From: JBAZDV01 sp041669745
GTDB taxonomy: Archaea; Thermoplasmatota; Thermoplasmata; Methanomassiliicoccales; Methanomethylophilaceae
Length of the DNA stretch: 15,635 bases
NCBI GenBank assembly: GCA_041669745.1
Contig: JBAYAO010000025.1
Coordinates: 1-15,635, forward strand
Reading direction: 5' to 3'
Below the pieces are notes generated by a model. That model was not told the origin of the DNA. It was given only the letters and a program-made list of their open reading frames with translations, and did no database searches. The position numbers and the translations under genes were made by a program. Below, one piece after another: positions 1 to 6,998 of the stretch (position 1 is its first letter; every line of letters starts with the position of its first letter).

Positions 1-2
1 CG

Positions 3-428
3 CTTGTGTACTCCATATACAATTCCATAGACCAGAACTCCGATGCCAGTTCGGTCGGGACTTATATGTCCGCCACCGAAGAGAATGTATTGGAAGCGAT
101 TCAGACCACGTGCAAGATCTATTGCGATCTGAAGAAAGACGGTCTTCAGAAAGGTGAATTGGACAGGGCGAGGAATCTTGTGAAGGGCGCAACCGTCAGA
201 TATATGGAATCAACGGAACACAGGATGTATTCGTTGGCGAAAAATTTCATCATAACAGGTCGGCCCGACACCATAAGGGAACGTCTTGCGGCACTCGATG
301 CCGTGACTGAGGAGGATATAATGCGTGTTGCTCAGGATATAATCTCTCCGAACGCGCTCAACATCGTAATGTACGGCAACAAGGTCAGGGATATGAAGGA
401 TTTCGACATCAGTCAGATCGAGCTTTGA
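3..428 (+). CDS. M16 family zinc peptidase, C-terminal part (5' end outside window)
   Basis: The reading frame is open from base 3, so the gene begins upstream; the GTG at 6 is an internal codon, not a start. The visible 141 residues end at a TGA (426-428). They match the C-terminal half of an M16 (pitrilysin/insulinase-like) peptidase: the opening 'LVYSIYNSIDQNSDASSVG' corresponds to the family's 'GLAYSVYSS...G.F.IY' strand, followed by a helix rich in E/K/R ('LQKGELDRARNLVKGA') and an end resembling '...ITPENLNLVVYG'. The zinc motif HxxEH sits in the N-terminal half, which is not visible, so it is unknown whether this copy is catalytic. The 3' end overlaps the convergent hydrogenase-protease gene by 20 nt. 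Family assignment is fairly sure; substrate is unknown. Confidence 0.75.
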   Translation, partial: LVYSIYNSIDQNSDASSVGTYMSATEENVLEAIQTTCKIYCDLKKDGLQKGELDRARNLVKGATVRYMESTEHRMYSLAKNFIITGRPDTIRERLAALDAVTEEDIMRVAQDIISPNALNIVMYGNKVRDMKDFDISQIEL

Positions 429-897
429 ATTTGTATATCAGGTCCAGAACAGCATCTACAGCGGCATCCGCAGCGATTTCTACCGCGGGCGTCATCCCCT
501 CCCGGACGGTCTGGATATCTTCGACCTCTATTGCGACAAAACGTATGGATTCAGGCATCTGTTCCGGTTCCAGGTCGCGTCCGATCTTTATGGCCGTGGC
601 AAGATTCATATCATGCGCGGATGCGCTGGTTATGGTAGGTGCGAAGTCCTCCGGGTTAAAAAGCAGCACCGTTCCCACGTCGTGTTGGAACGTCTGTATG
701 GAATCGACTATGATCGCATAGCGGTGACCCCACAACACCGGAATTATGTCCAATCCCCCTATCGCCTCCTGGCATGTCTCCACATCATCCAGTTTCATTT
801 CCTCTATCTTCTGTGCGACCACGAGGCCTACTGCATCATCGGACATTATCGGACTTCCCAGTCCGACCACGAGGATATTGTCAGAAATTCGATTCAT
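409..897 (-). CDS. [NiFe]-hydrogenase maturation protease (M52/HycI family)
   Basis: 162 residues, the usual size for the endopeptidases that clip the C-terminal tail from the large subunit of [NiFe] hydrogenases after nickel insertion. The N-terminal 'VVGLGSPIMSDDAVG' (residues 10-24) is the family signature G-x-G-N-x4-D-D/E-x-x-G, with Ser15 in place of the common Asn. The three nickel ligands known from HybD/HycI have counterparts at Asp21, Asp65 ('IIVDSIQTF') and His95 ('SAHDMNLATAI'). Its ATG overlaps the last 17 nt of the upstream DUF1538 gene, so the two are probably translated as a coupled pair. The 3' end overlaps the convergent M16 peptidase gene by 20 nt. No hydrogenase subunit genes lie in the window, so which hydrogenase it serves (F420-non-reducing, energy-converting or other) cannot be told. 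Confidence 0.88.
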   Translation of the reverse strand: MNRISDNILVVGLGSPIMSDDAVGLVVAQKIEEMKLDDVETCQEAIGGLDIIPVLWGHRYAIIVDSIQTFQHDVGTVLLFNPEDFAPTITSASAHDMNLATAIKIGRDLEPEQMPESIRFVAIEVEDIQTVREGMTPAVEIAADAAVDAVLDLIYKFKARSD

Positions 898-2356
898 CGA
901 TGATCTCCTCTTTTTCCTTCTTCAGTTTGTTCACTATGCCAAGAACACTTAAAAATATGATCGGTGCCAGAGCAATCAATGCGATTATGCCGAATCCGTT
1001 TATGACGGCCTCCATACCGGTGTATTTCGCGCTTGCGAGACCGGTATACATCGACAGCAGTATCGCAACGGACATGGGTCCGGTTGCTACACCGCCGGCA
1101 TCGAACGAAATGCCGGTCATATCATGGTCGCCGAAATACATCAGGACCATCGCGAGGATATATCCCGGTACGATGATCCAGACGAAAGGTATGTCAAAGA
1201 TGATTTTGGCCATAGCGATCGCCACGAACAACGATACTCCAAGGGATATCACGGTGAAGATCAGTCTGCTTGGGAGCAGCCCCTGAGACGAAGCCTCAAC
1301 CTGTCTGCCAAGTATGTGCATGGCCGGTTCGGATATCACTACCAGGAAACCGAGAAGGAATCCCAATGGAACGAGCCAATTGCTGTCGTACAGCTGTCCA
1401 CCCAGATTTATGGATGCCGGCATGAATCCCGAATATATTCCGGTGAGGAATATTATGACTCCCAGGCCCGCAGTGCCCACGCCCTTCGCCATATTCTTCA
1501 CGGCTGTCCACGAGTACATCAGGAATACCCTCTGGAAGAAGGCGAAGAAGATTATCAGCGGTACCAAAGCGACGACGACACCTGATGCAGCGTTTATGAA
1601 TTCGGATTTCAAGAGCTCCATTCCCAGGACCATGGTGTTCTCTTCCGCAGTAACGGCCACTGACATCGAGTCCCCGGATAGGATGCCCATTATGAGGAGC
1701 GTTATCACCGGGCCTATGGATGCGAGACCGATCATGCCGAAACCATCCATTTCCGTTCTGGATCCACCTACGGAACAAATACCGATGCCCAGGGAAAGCA
1801 GGATGGGGATCGTCATAGGTCCGGTGGTCACGCTTCCCGCATCGAAGGCTATGCCGAGGAATTCAACAGGAGTCAGAAACACCAGCACTATGATTATGGC
1901 ATAGCTCGCCATTATGATGAGTCTCAGCGAAAGGTCATATATGATCCTCAGGGCGGCGATTATAAGGAAGACCGCGACGCCTATGGCGATGGCGTAGGTA
2001 AGAGTCTGAACGTCTATGGTACTGAATATCGAATGTACCTGTTCGCTGAAAACCGCAACATTGGGTTCGGCAACCGTGACGAGGAAGGAGATCATGAAGA
2101 CCACGACTATCATGAAAACATGGGATTTCCTTTTCGGTATCTCGGCGCCTACGGCTTTCACCGTAGGGTTGATGCCCGATTGAACGCCGTAGAGAAACGT
2201 TGCAAATCCGACGATGACCAGAAATATACAGAAAATGAACAGAGCCAGTTCTTCCACTTCGCTGTCCAGGACAACGATCTGGAGGATCAGGAGTACAATG
2301 GCGATCGGCAGAGTGGAGGTATTCACTTCTTTGAAAATATCCATTGCCAATCCCAT
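881..2356 (-). CDS. DUF1538 two-repeat membrane protein (UmpAB-like transporter)
   Basis: 491-residue, very hydrophobic protein with about 12-14 membrane segments and an internal duplication. Each half carries the DUF1538 hallmark: FDAGSVTTGPM at about 171-181 and FDAGGVATGPM at 418-428. Each half also has an earlier conserved 'EP' pair (VAEPNV about 96-101; ISEPAM about 341-346). Halves span roughly 5-230 and 255-475, and the tail is charged (KKEKEEIIDE). In bacteria related proteins (UmpA/UmpB) have been proposed to be cation/proton antiporters; the substrate here is unknown. Start chosen at 2356 because a TATA-like TTTTTATA on this strand (2385-2378) lies about 25 nt upstream, the spacing of a leaderless mRNA, and GGAG precedes it. 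An in-frame ATG at 2344 is the alternative. It is divergent from the regulator gene and overlaps the hydrogenase protease gene. Confidence 0.85.
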   Translation of the reverse strand: MGLAMDIFKEVNTSTLPIAIVLLILQIVVLDSEVEELALFIFCIFLVIVGFATFLYGVQSGINPTVKAVGAEIPKRKSHVFMIVVVFMISFLVTVAEPNVAVFSEQVHSIFSTIDVQTLTYAIAIGVAVFLIIAALRIIYDLSLRLIIMASYAIIIVLVFLTPVEFLGIAFDAGSVTTGPMTIPILLSLGIGICSVGGSRTEMDGFGMIGLASIGPVITLLIMGILSGDSMSVAVTAEENTMVLGMELLKSEFINAASGVVVALVPLIIFFAFFQRVFLMYSWTAVKNMAKGVGTAGLGVIIFLTGIYSGFMPASINLGGQLYDSNWLVPLGFLLGFLVVISEPAMHILGRQVEASSQGLLPSRLIFTVISLGVSLFVAIAMAKIIFDIPFVWIIVPGYILAMVLMYFGDHDMTGISFDAGGVATGPMSVAILLSMYTGLASAKYTGMEAVINGFGIIALIALAPIIFLSVLGIVNKLKKEKEEIIDESNF

Positions 2357-2377
2357 GGTTCTCCATGCGTAATCGCG

Positions 2378-2385
2378 TATAAAAA
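2378..2385 (-). promoter_or_regulatory. TATA box between the divergent DUF1538 and regulator genes
   Basis: On the minus strand TTTTTATA is centred about 25 nt from the A of the DUF1538 ATG (2356), which predicts a leaderless transcript. On the plus strand the same bases read TATAAAAA and would give a start near 2407 for the regulator, so one element may serve both directions. A second plus-strand candidate is AATTTATGC at 2411-2419. Assignment is by spacing only. Confidence 0.5.
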
Positions 2386-2462
2386 CGCAATGAAGACGGT
2401 GCGGAAAGGTAATTTATGCAGTGCGGCCATATCGTGGTGTGGATATCGAGATCAAGACGTCA

Positions 2463-3239
2463 ATGGTCATAAACGCTCAAAACGTGACCACCAGACAGTT
2501 GGAGGTGCTGGAGGCCATCCATAGGACGGGTAGCAAGACGGCTGCTGCCAGGGCCTTAGGTATTTCGACACCGGTCGTCCACAGGTACATGGCCTCGATG
2601 GAAGAGACCACCGGTATGGTCCTGATGGAGTCCACACCGACCGGTACCGAGCTTACCGAAAAGGGTCTCAGGATAGTGGAGATAACGAAGATAATGAACC
2701 TGAGATGCAGGCTCGAGAGAGGATTCACGGTCGCATGTTCCCCGGTGACCGAAGAGTTACTGATGTCCGTCACGTCCTCGATGAAGATAAAGGTCGATCT
2801 GATAATGTCAGACGACAACACGAATCTGAGATTGTTAAAGGAAGGATTGGCCGACGTGATAATACTGGACGATCCGGTGTATCTTTTCGATGCGGATGAT
2901 TTCAAATGGACTGAGATAGGATACATGGACATGGTCCATGTCGATAACGGTCCTTCGTACATCAGGTACAGATACGGTGCGCAGAGGATCGCATATGACT
3001 ATCTGGACCTGGAAGGCATCGAATACAAGGTGGATGCAGAGACATCTCTTCTCTCCGATCTCATGAATTCCGGTAAGAGTTTCTTCGTCGACGAATTTCT
3101 GCTTCTCAAAAAGGGGATACGGCTCAGGAGCGCCACCGATAAAAAACTTTTAAGGCATTCGATAACCGCCGTATATCGCAGGGAGAACAGGGACATATCG
3201 CGTCTGCTGAAGGCACTTCAGAGCAAGCGTCTCAATTAG
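2463..3239 (+). CDS. One-component transcription regulator, ModE/LysR-type HTH plus ligand-binding-like domain
   Basis: 258 residues from the ATG at 2463. Residues about 10-60 ('TTRQLEVLEAIHRTGSKTAAARALGIS...VVHRYMASME...TGTELTEKG') form a winged helix-turn-helix of the ModE N-terminal/LysR type; the pattern 'G(S/K)...AAR.LG.S...V....' is characteristic. The rest (about 85-258) looks like an alpha/beta periplasmic-binding-protein-like effector domain ('FTVACSPVTEELL', 'LRLLKEGLADVIILDDPVY', 'MNSGKSFFVDEFLL'). The ligand is not evident; molybdate or tungstate is only a guess from ModE-type relatives. Divergence from the DUF1538-hydrogenase protease pair suggests it controls them, itself, or both. 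An in-frame GTG at 2421, with GGAAAGGT 10 nt upstream, would add 14 residues and cannot be excluded. It stops at TAG; reading through would add only five residues before TAA. Confidence 0.78.
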   Translation: MVINAQNVTTRQLEVLEAIHRTGSKTAAARALGISTPVVHRYMASMEETTGMVLMESTPTGTELTEKGLRIVEITKIMNLRCRLERGFTVACSPVTEELLMSVTSSMKIKVDLIMSDDNTNLRLLKEGLADVIILDDPVYLFDADDFKWTEIGYMDMVHVDNGPSYIRYRYGAQRIAYDYLDLEGIEYKVDAETSLLSDLMNSGKSFFVDEFLLLKKGIRLRSATDKKLLRHSITAVYRRENRDISRLLKALQSKRLN

Positions 3240-3283
3240 TATTACCTTTATAGATAACACTTCTTCTCGGTCACCATCCTCAA

Positions 3284-3291
3284 TTAAATAC
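3284..3291 (+). promoter_or_regulatory. TATA box for hdrCB
   Basis: TTAAATAC lies about 35 nt before the hdrC ATG, predicting a start near 3312 and a very short leader. The purine-rich GGGTAGG (3308-3314), 8 nt from the ATG, is the likely ribosome binding site and would fall at the 5' end of that transcript. Confidence 0.5.
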
Positions 3292-3322
3292 TTTGTAGTG
3301 AGTGCACGGGTAGGTATTTACT

Positions 3323-3817
3323 ATGGTTACACCGAACCCTGCATTTGCAAGCGAACTCGCCGCCTATGGCGGAGAGGGCGCTAAATTGTGTTTCCAGTGC
3401 GGAACATGTACTGCGAGTTGCCCATCAGGAAGAGAGACCGCATTCAGAACCAGAAAGCTGGTGAGGATGGCGCAGCTCGGAATGAAGGAAGAGCTCATAT
3501 CCAGCGAGGATCTTTGGCAATGTACCACGTGCTACGCTTGCCAAGAGAGATGTCCGCGCGCTGTTCCGATCGTCGATGTCGTCATCGCGATCAGGAACAT
3601 CGCAGTGGCCAACGGCAAGATCTATGCAAATCACAAGAGGACCGGCGAAAACCTTCTGAAATACGGACACACGGTCTCCATCAACGACAAGGTCAAGGCG
3701 CAGAGGGCGGAACTCGGGCTCCCGGAGATTCCTCCGACAGTCTTGGCGAATGATAAGGCAAAGGCAGACCTGGACAAGATCCTCAAGGTCACCGGATTCG
3801 ATAAACTCATTGGGTGA
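3323..3817 (+). CDS. hdrC: CoB-CoM heterodisulfide reductase subunit C (iron-sulfur subunit)
   Basis: 164 residues with two [4Fe-4S] ferredoxin motifs: Cys23-26-29-33 ('CFQCGTCTASCP') and Cys67-70-73-77 ('CTTCYACQERCP'). The intervening 'GRETAFRTRKLVRMAQLGMKEELI' is typical of HdrC. In the cytoplasmic heterodisulfide reductase complex HdrC passes electrons from HdrA to HdrB, where CoM-S-S-CoB is reduced to the two thiols in the last step of methanogenesis. Its stop codon overlaps the ribosome binding region of hdrB, five nt upstream of that ATG, so the pair is translationally coupled. No hdrA lies within the window on either side; the partner must be encoded elsewhere. Homologous CCG/ferredoxin pairs serve other enzymes, but the immediate hdrB makes the assignment strong. 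Confidence 0.93.
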   Translation: MVTPNPAFASELAAYGGEGAKLCFQCGTCTASCPSGRETAFRTRKLVRMAQLGMKEELISSEDLWQCTTCYACQERCPRAVPIVDVVIAIRNIAVANGKIYANHKRTGENLLKYGHTVSINDKVKAQRAELGLPEIPPTVLANDKAKADLDKILKVTGFDKLIG

Positions 3818-3822
3818 TTCAA

Positions 3823-4668
3823 ATGGCTAAATACGCATTTTTCCTTGGTTGCATTGCGCCTCTCAGATACCCTGGCATCGAAAAATCGACCAGGGTGGTC
3901 TGTGAAAGGCTCGGTATTGAACTCGTCGATCTCAACGATGCAAGCTGCTGTCCTGCTCCCGGTGTCATAAAGGCATTCGACAAGAAGACATGGCTTGCTG
4001 CGGCGGCAAGAAATCTTGCACTCGCAGAGAAGGAAGGTCTGGACATAATAACGGTCTGCAACGGTTGCTATGGTTCTCTCTTCGATGCGGCCTACGAGCT
4101 TCATGAAGACAAGGCGTTGCTCGCAGACGTCAACAAGATCCTTGCGGAGATCGGGATGGAGTACAAGGGAACGACCAAAGTGAGACATTTCGCAGAGGTA
4201 CTCTACAACGAGGTCGGAATCGAAGCGATCAAGTCCAAGATCACCAAGCCTCTCGGATACGAAGTTGCGGCGTTCTACGGATGTCACTTCCTCAAGCCCA
4301 GCAAGATCAAACAGCTGGACGATCCGGAGAATCCCCACATTCTCGATGATCTCATCGAGGCTACCGGCGCGAAGAGCATGCCCAGGAAACAAAGGACGAT
4401 GTGCTGCGGTGCAGGAGGCGGTCTGAGAGCAGGATTCCCGGATACGGCGATGAAATTCACCAAGACCAATCTTGAGAACATCAAAGAATCCGGTGCCAAG
4501 TACATAATCGATGTCTGTCCGTTCTGCCATCTGCAGTTCGACATGGGTCAGAAGGATCTTGGATTCGCTTTCCCTGTTCTTCATCTGTCCCAGCTTTACG
4601 GCATCGCAATGGGAATGGACGCTAAAGAGCTCGGATTGTCTGCGCACCAGACTCCGGTAAAGCTTTAA
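3823..4668 (+). CDS. hdrB: CoB-CoM heterodisulfide reductase subunit B (catalytic CCG subunit)
   Basis: 281 residues carrying two complete CCG domains. The first has Cys10, Cys42-Cys43 and Cys79-x2-Cys82; the second has Cys154, Cys194-Cys195 and Cys232-x2-Cys235. In HdrB these bind two non-cubane [4Fe-4S] clusters that cleave the CoM-S-S-CoB disulfide. The start is put at the ATG (3823), giving the family's usual 'MAKYAFFLGC' N-terminus; an in-frame GTG at 3814 overlaps the hdrC stop but is less likely because GGGTGAT (3812-3818) works better as ribosome binding site. A strong hairpin terminator follows 10 nt after the TAA, so hdrC-hdrB forms a two-gene operon. All cluster cysteines are present, and length and order are normal. 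Confidence 0.95.
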   Translation: MAKYAFFLGCIAPLRYPGIEKSTRVVCERLGIELVDLNDASCCPAPGVIKAFDKKTWLAAAARNLALAEKEGLDIITVCNGCYGSLFDAAYELHEDKALLADVNKILAEIGMEYKGTTKVRHFAEVLYNEVGIEAIKSKITKPLGYEVAAFYGCHFLKPSKIKQLDDPENPHILDDLIEATGAKSMPRKQRTMCCGAGGGLRAGFPDTAMKFTKTNLENIKESGAKYIIDVCPFCHLQFDMGQKDLGFAFPVLHLSQLYGIAMGMDAKELGLSAHQTPVKL

Positions 4669-4678
4669 ACATACATTT

Positions 4679-4702
4679 CGGGGCTCAGGCCCCGCTCTTT
4701 TT
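4679..4702 (+). terminator. Hairpin plus T-tract after hdrB
   Basis: Perfect 6-bp stem CGGGGC/GCCCCG (4679-4684 with 4689-4694) closing a TCAG tetraloop, followed by CTCTTTTT. It begins 10 nt after the hdrB stop and separates hdrCB from rps3ae. Confidence 0.85.
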
Positions 4703-4897
4703 AATAACCTCATCCCGCAGTGGTGTTCGTTGCGGACAGATATGAAGCGTCTCGGATTTTTGGGCAAAAGATATATACTAGCGGTACCAACCACCATGTA
4801 TAAATTTTATACGATAATGATAATTACAAACATGCTGGCTAGATGAGAAAATCAATCTCTCATCGTAAGCATCATTAACACGCCTAATGACAAACCC
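4703..4897 (+). other. Non-coding stretch with palindromes upstream of rps3ae
   Basis: No plausible gene. It holds a TATA-like GATATATACT (4770-4779), a near-perfect palindrome GTATAAATTTTATAC (4798-4812), an inverted pair CTAGC (4778-4782)/GCTAG (4838-4842), and a hairpin GATGAGA (4842-4848)/TCTCATC (4858-4864) with a 9-nt loop. A weaker pair is CCGCA (4715-4719)/TGCGG (4731-4735). The stretch could be a distal promoter plus structured leader of rps3ae, or encode a small RNA; the sequence does not decide. Confidence 0.4.
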
Positions 4898-4905
4898 TTT
4901 TATAC
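4898..4905 (+). promoter_or_regulatory. Proximal TATA box of rps3ae
   Basis: TTTTATAC, 42 nt before the first base of the ATG, predicts a transcript start near 4927, just upstream of the strong ribosome binding site AAGGAGG (4934-4940). Confidence 0.6.
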
Positions 4906-4946
4906 ATTCAGGGAATCCTAGCCTCGTTGAATCAAGGAGGATTCTG

Positions 4947-5690
4947 ATGGCAGCAAAGAAATCAAAAACTACGTCCCGTAAAGTGAAGGACAAGTGGAAA
5001 GCGAAAGAATGGTACAAGGTACATGCACCCCGTATGTTCAACGAGGTTGAGATAGGGGATACACCTGCGGCCGATCCCGAGACACTGATAGGGAGGACTG
5101 CTGAGGTTACCGTTCAGGAACTTACCGGTGATTTCTCGAAGATGCACATCAAGATGAGATTCCAGATCGTATCGGTCGACGGTTACGATGCTAAGACCAC
5201 TTTCATAGGTCACGACCTCACCAACGACTACGTCAGAAGATTGACGAGAAGGAAGAAGACGAAGACAGACCATGTTGTCGATGTCACAACCACCGACGGC
5301 TTCGTCATCAGGATAAAACCCATGTCGATCGCGGAGAAACGTATACAGTCCTCGCAGGAAGATTCGATGAGGCGTATCATGGGGGAGGCCCTCATCGATA
5401 TGGGTAAGACGATGAGTCTTTCGGACATGGTCAAGGCGATAGTCTCCGGCGATATGGCAAAGAATGTTGCGAGAGCATGCCGTGTCGTCATACCTATCAA
5501 GCGCATCGAGATCCGTAAGAGTCAGATCCTTGTCGTGGGACAGGGAGAACCCGAGTCCATCGTGATTACGGAACCTGAGGCAGAGAACTCCGATGATGTC
5601 AACGAGGTCGAGGAAGCTGTTGAAGAAGCCACCGAAGTCGTCGAAGAGGTCACTGAAGAAGTGGCTGAACCTGAGGAAATAGCCGATTGA
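4947..5690 (+). CDS. rps3ae: Small-subunit ribosomal protein eS1 (S3Ae)
   Basis: 247 residues of the archaeal/eukaryotic S3Ae (eS1) family, a protein of the 30S platform near the mRNA exit. Visible family features are the basic N-terminus ('AAKKSKTTSRKVKDKWKAKEWYKVHAP'), 'FNEVEIGDTPA', 'LTNDYVRRLTRRKKTKTD' and the late 'RCRVVIPIKRIEIRKSQI'-like segment (here 'ACRVVIPIKRIEIRKSQIL'). The last 40 or so residues are almost purely acidic (E/D/V repeats), a low-complexity tail longer than the conserved core. The ATG at 4947 is chosen over an in-frame ATG at 4887 because AAGGAGG ends 6 nt upstream and the family's N-terminus begins there. Monocistronic, or co-transcribed with the tRNA-Met that starts 49 nt downstream. 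Confidence 0.95.
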   Translation: MAAKKSKTTSRKVKDKWKAKEWYKVHAPRMFNEVEIGDTPAADPETLIGRTAEVTVQELTGDFSKMHIKMRFQIVSVDGYDAKTTFIGHDLTNDYVRRLTRRKKTKTDHVVDVTTTDGFVIRIKPMSIAEKRIQSSQEDSMRRIMGEALIDMGKTMSLSDMVKAIVSGDMAKNVARACRVVIPIKRIEIRKSQILVVGQGEPESIVITEPEAENSDDVNEVEEAVEEATEVVEEVTEEVAEPEEIAD

Positions 5691-5739
5691 ACTATTCCAG
5701 GTCCTCCTGACAAACCCATTCTACAAACACATTACACAT

Positions 5740-5846
5740 GCCGAGGTGGCTCAGCCTGGTGGAGCGTCGGACTCATAGGGTACTGGTCAACAGACCTCTC
5801 CAGGGAAATCCGAAGGTCATGGGTTCGAACCCCATCCTCGGCACCA
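5740..5846 (+). tRNA. Elongator tRNA-Met(CAT) with intron; CCA encoded
   Basis: Acceptor GCCGAGG (5740-5746) pairs with CCTCGGC (5836-5842), then A73 and an encoded CCA (5844-5846). The anticodon stem is TCGGA/TCCGA and the T-arm ATGGG-TTCGAAC-CCCAT. After removal of 30 nt the anticodon loop reads CTCATAA, giving anticodon CAT. The body matches archaeal elongator tRNA-Met (GCC acceptor start, CGGACTCATAATCCG arm) rather than the initiator, whose acceptor and anticodon stem differ. No clear TATA box precedes it, so it may be processed from an rps3ae transcript. Confidence 0.93.
5778..5807 (+). other. Intron of tRNA-Met, canonical position 37/38
   Basis: 30 nt between A37 and A38; the boundary could shift by a base without changing the mature tRNA. 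The intron contains a GGTC-AACA-GACC hairpin. CTC (32-34) can pair with GGG (5803-5805), and AAA (5806-5808) forms the 3' bulge beside the anticodon stem. A35 faces A5802, so the bulge-helix-bulge is of a relaxed kind. Confidence 0.85.
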
Positions 5847-6254
5847 ACCGTCTTACCAATGGTCTCGAGTTCAACGTTCTTGGACTTGTTCGTCAATTCT
5901 GACATCTGTATTTCTACAATGGCACATCCACAATAACTGTGGGACAGCAAGCGTTGGTATCCTATGCGACCCATTCTTTCGTATCTTCAAAGTCATCACC
6001 TGATACCGAGGCTTGGATCCAGGTAACGAATTGCGTTCCATAGGGATTTCCCAAGTATGTCAAAGAGTTGCTGAGACAGTGAAATGAAGTGTTCATCGAC
6101 CAAATTTCACGAGGACGTCGATAACAGCACAGTATAGCCACTGCCGATGGTATTCTGCGTACACAACTCAAAGAGCATCGCGTCATCGGTATCTTACGTA
6201 TACAGTGCGGGTCATCCATATTTTTGAGTTAAATTCCCGATATTCTGGCTCATC
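5847..6254 (+). other. Gene-free stretch downstream of tRNA-Met; possible degenerate coding relic
   Basis: About 400 nt with no convincing gene on either strand. One plus-strand frame starting at 5903 reads as fairly protein-like but is broken by stops at 6041, 6080 and 6113, then stays open to about 6230 ('GFPKYVKELLRQ', 'NEVFIDQISRGRR', 'ADGILRTQLKEHRVIGILRIQ'). This would fit an eroded gene, perhaps left by an element inserted at the tRNA, but I recognise no family. A small hairpin CCACA-ATAAC-TGTGG sits at 5928-5942. I found no repeat of the tRNA 3' end that would mark an attachment site. Confidence 0.3.
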
Positions 6255-6322
6255 TTTATAAAACAGTTCTGCCACCAAGCAATTGTCTTTTTTTCCGAGG
6301 CGGACACATTCCGCTTAGAATG

Positions 6323-6331
6323 ATTATATAT
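6323..6331 (+). promoter_or_regulatory. TATA box of the repeat-protein gene (leaderless)
   Basis: ATTATATAT is centred about 25 nt before the ATG at 6352, so transcription should start at or next to the start codon. No Shine-Dalgarno sequence precedes that ATG. Another TTTATAAA lies at 6255-6262. Confidence 0.65.
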
Positions 6332-6351
6332 CCAGATATCCATCCGATCGT

Positions 6352-6966
6352 ATGACGAAAAAGAACATCATCATAATTTTTTCCGTTGCAGTGATTCTTG
6401 TGGTCCTGGCGGTCGCTGCGGTGACCATGCTGGGCAATGATTCAGAGGTCGTCACATACAATGGGAACGGAGGCATTACGGAGGACGGCGAAACCGTTTT
6501 CACATGTTCCAATACGACGGCTATCGAAAATGTGTTCATGAATAACGGTTGTGCCTTTGTGGGGTGGAATACGGAGTCCGACGGAAGCGGTACCGCCTAT
6601 TCAGTCGGAGAGGATGTGAGTTACGGGACGACATTGTACGCTCAATGGAGTTACGTCGTCAATGATTACAATATAACCAGATATAATTGTGAATATTTCT
6701 CATTCCACATCGACGGTGAAACACTGGGAATTGACTCTCTGGTTTCTTCCGGTTCGATCATAACCGTAAGCGGGGGGTCGGGCTGGACGTTGGGAGACAA
6801 CAATGCATTCACATGCACCATCGGCGGTCTGGATTATTCAGCTGTGGTTGTGATCTCAGGAACGAGCGATCCCGTATATTCAATAAACGATGATGTACCC
6901 ACTATAACGTTAGGCGTTGTCAGTCAGAATATATCCGTGAACATAACATGCAGCAGGGTCCTTTGA
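6352..6966 (+). CDS. Membrane-anchored extracellular protein with one Listeria-Bacteroides (InlB-B) repeat
   Basis: 204 residues. A short basic N-terminus (MTKK) is followed by one hydrophobic segment (about 5-27), which acts as an anchor or uncleaved signal. Residues about 33-99 form one Listeria-Bacteroides repeat (Flg_new/PF09479): 'VVTYNGNGG...', 'AFVGWNTESDGSGTAYSVGEDVSYGTTLYAQW' is the classic ending. The rest (100-204) is Ser/Thr/Gly/Val-rich, probably beta-sandwich, and unrecognised. Such repeats occur in adhesin-like surface proteins of gut bacteria and of host-associated Methanomassiliicoccales. A role in surface contact is inferred. It stands alone with its own promoter and terminator. 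Single-repeat length is short for this class. Confidence 0.82.
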   Translation: MTKKNIIIIFSVAVILVVLAVAAVTMLGNDSEVVTYNGNGGITEDGETVFTCSNTTAIENVFMNNGCAFVGWNTESDGSGTAYSVGEDVSYGTTLYAQWSYVVNDYNITRYNCEYFSFHIDGETLGIDSLVSSGSIITVSGGSGWTLGDNNAFTCTIGGLDYSAVVVISGTSDPVYSINDDVPTITLGVVSQNISVNITCSRVL

Positions 6967-6998
6967 ATCTGAGAATGGTCAAATCTTAAAAACACTCT

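Noticed and set aside
3631..4797. 388-residue minus-strand frame opposite hdrB
   Set aside because: Lies wholly antisense to well-supported hdrC/hdrB and a terminator, with Cys/Arg-rich composition and no motifs; a shadow of hdrB codon use.
5740..5846. tRNA with CAT anticodon as initiator Met or as Ile2 (lysidine/agmatidine type)
   Set aside because: The acceptor and anticodon arm match archaeal elongator Met; not absolutely excluded without the full tRNA set.
5732..5974. 80-residue minus-strand frame containing 'GAEDGVRTHDLRIS'
   Set aside because: This is the familiar spurious translation of the antisense strand of a tRNA gene; it covers tRNA-Met.
5836..6351. Attachment-site duplication of the tRNA-Met 3' end
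   Set aside because: No copy of the T-arm/acceptor sequence was found by eye downstream, so no integrated element is claimed.
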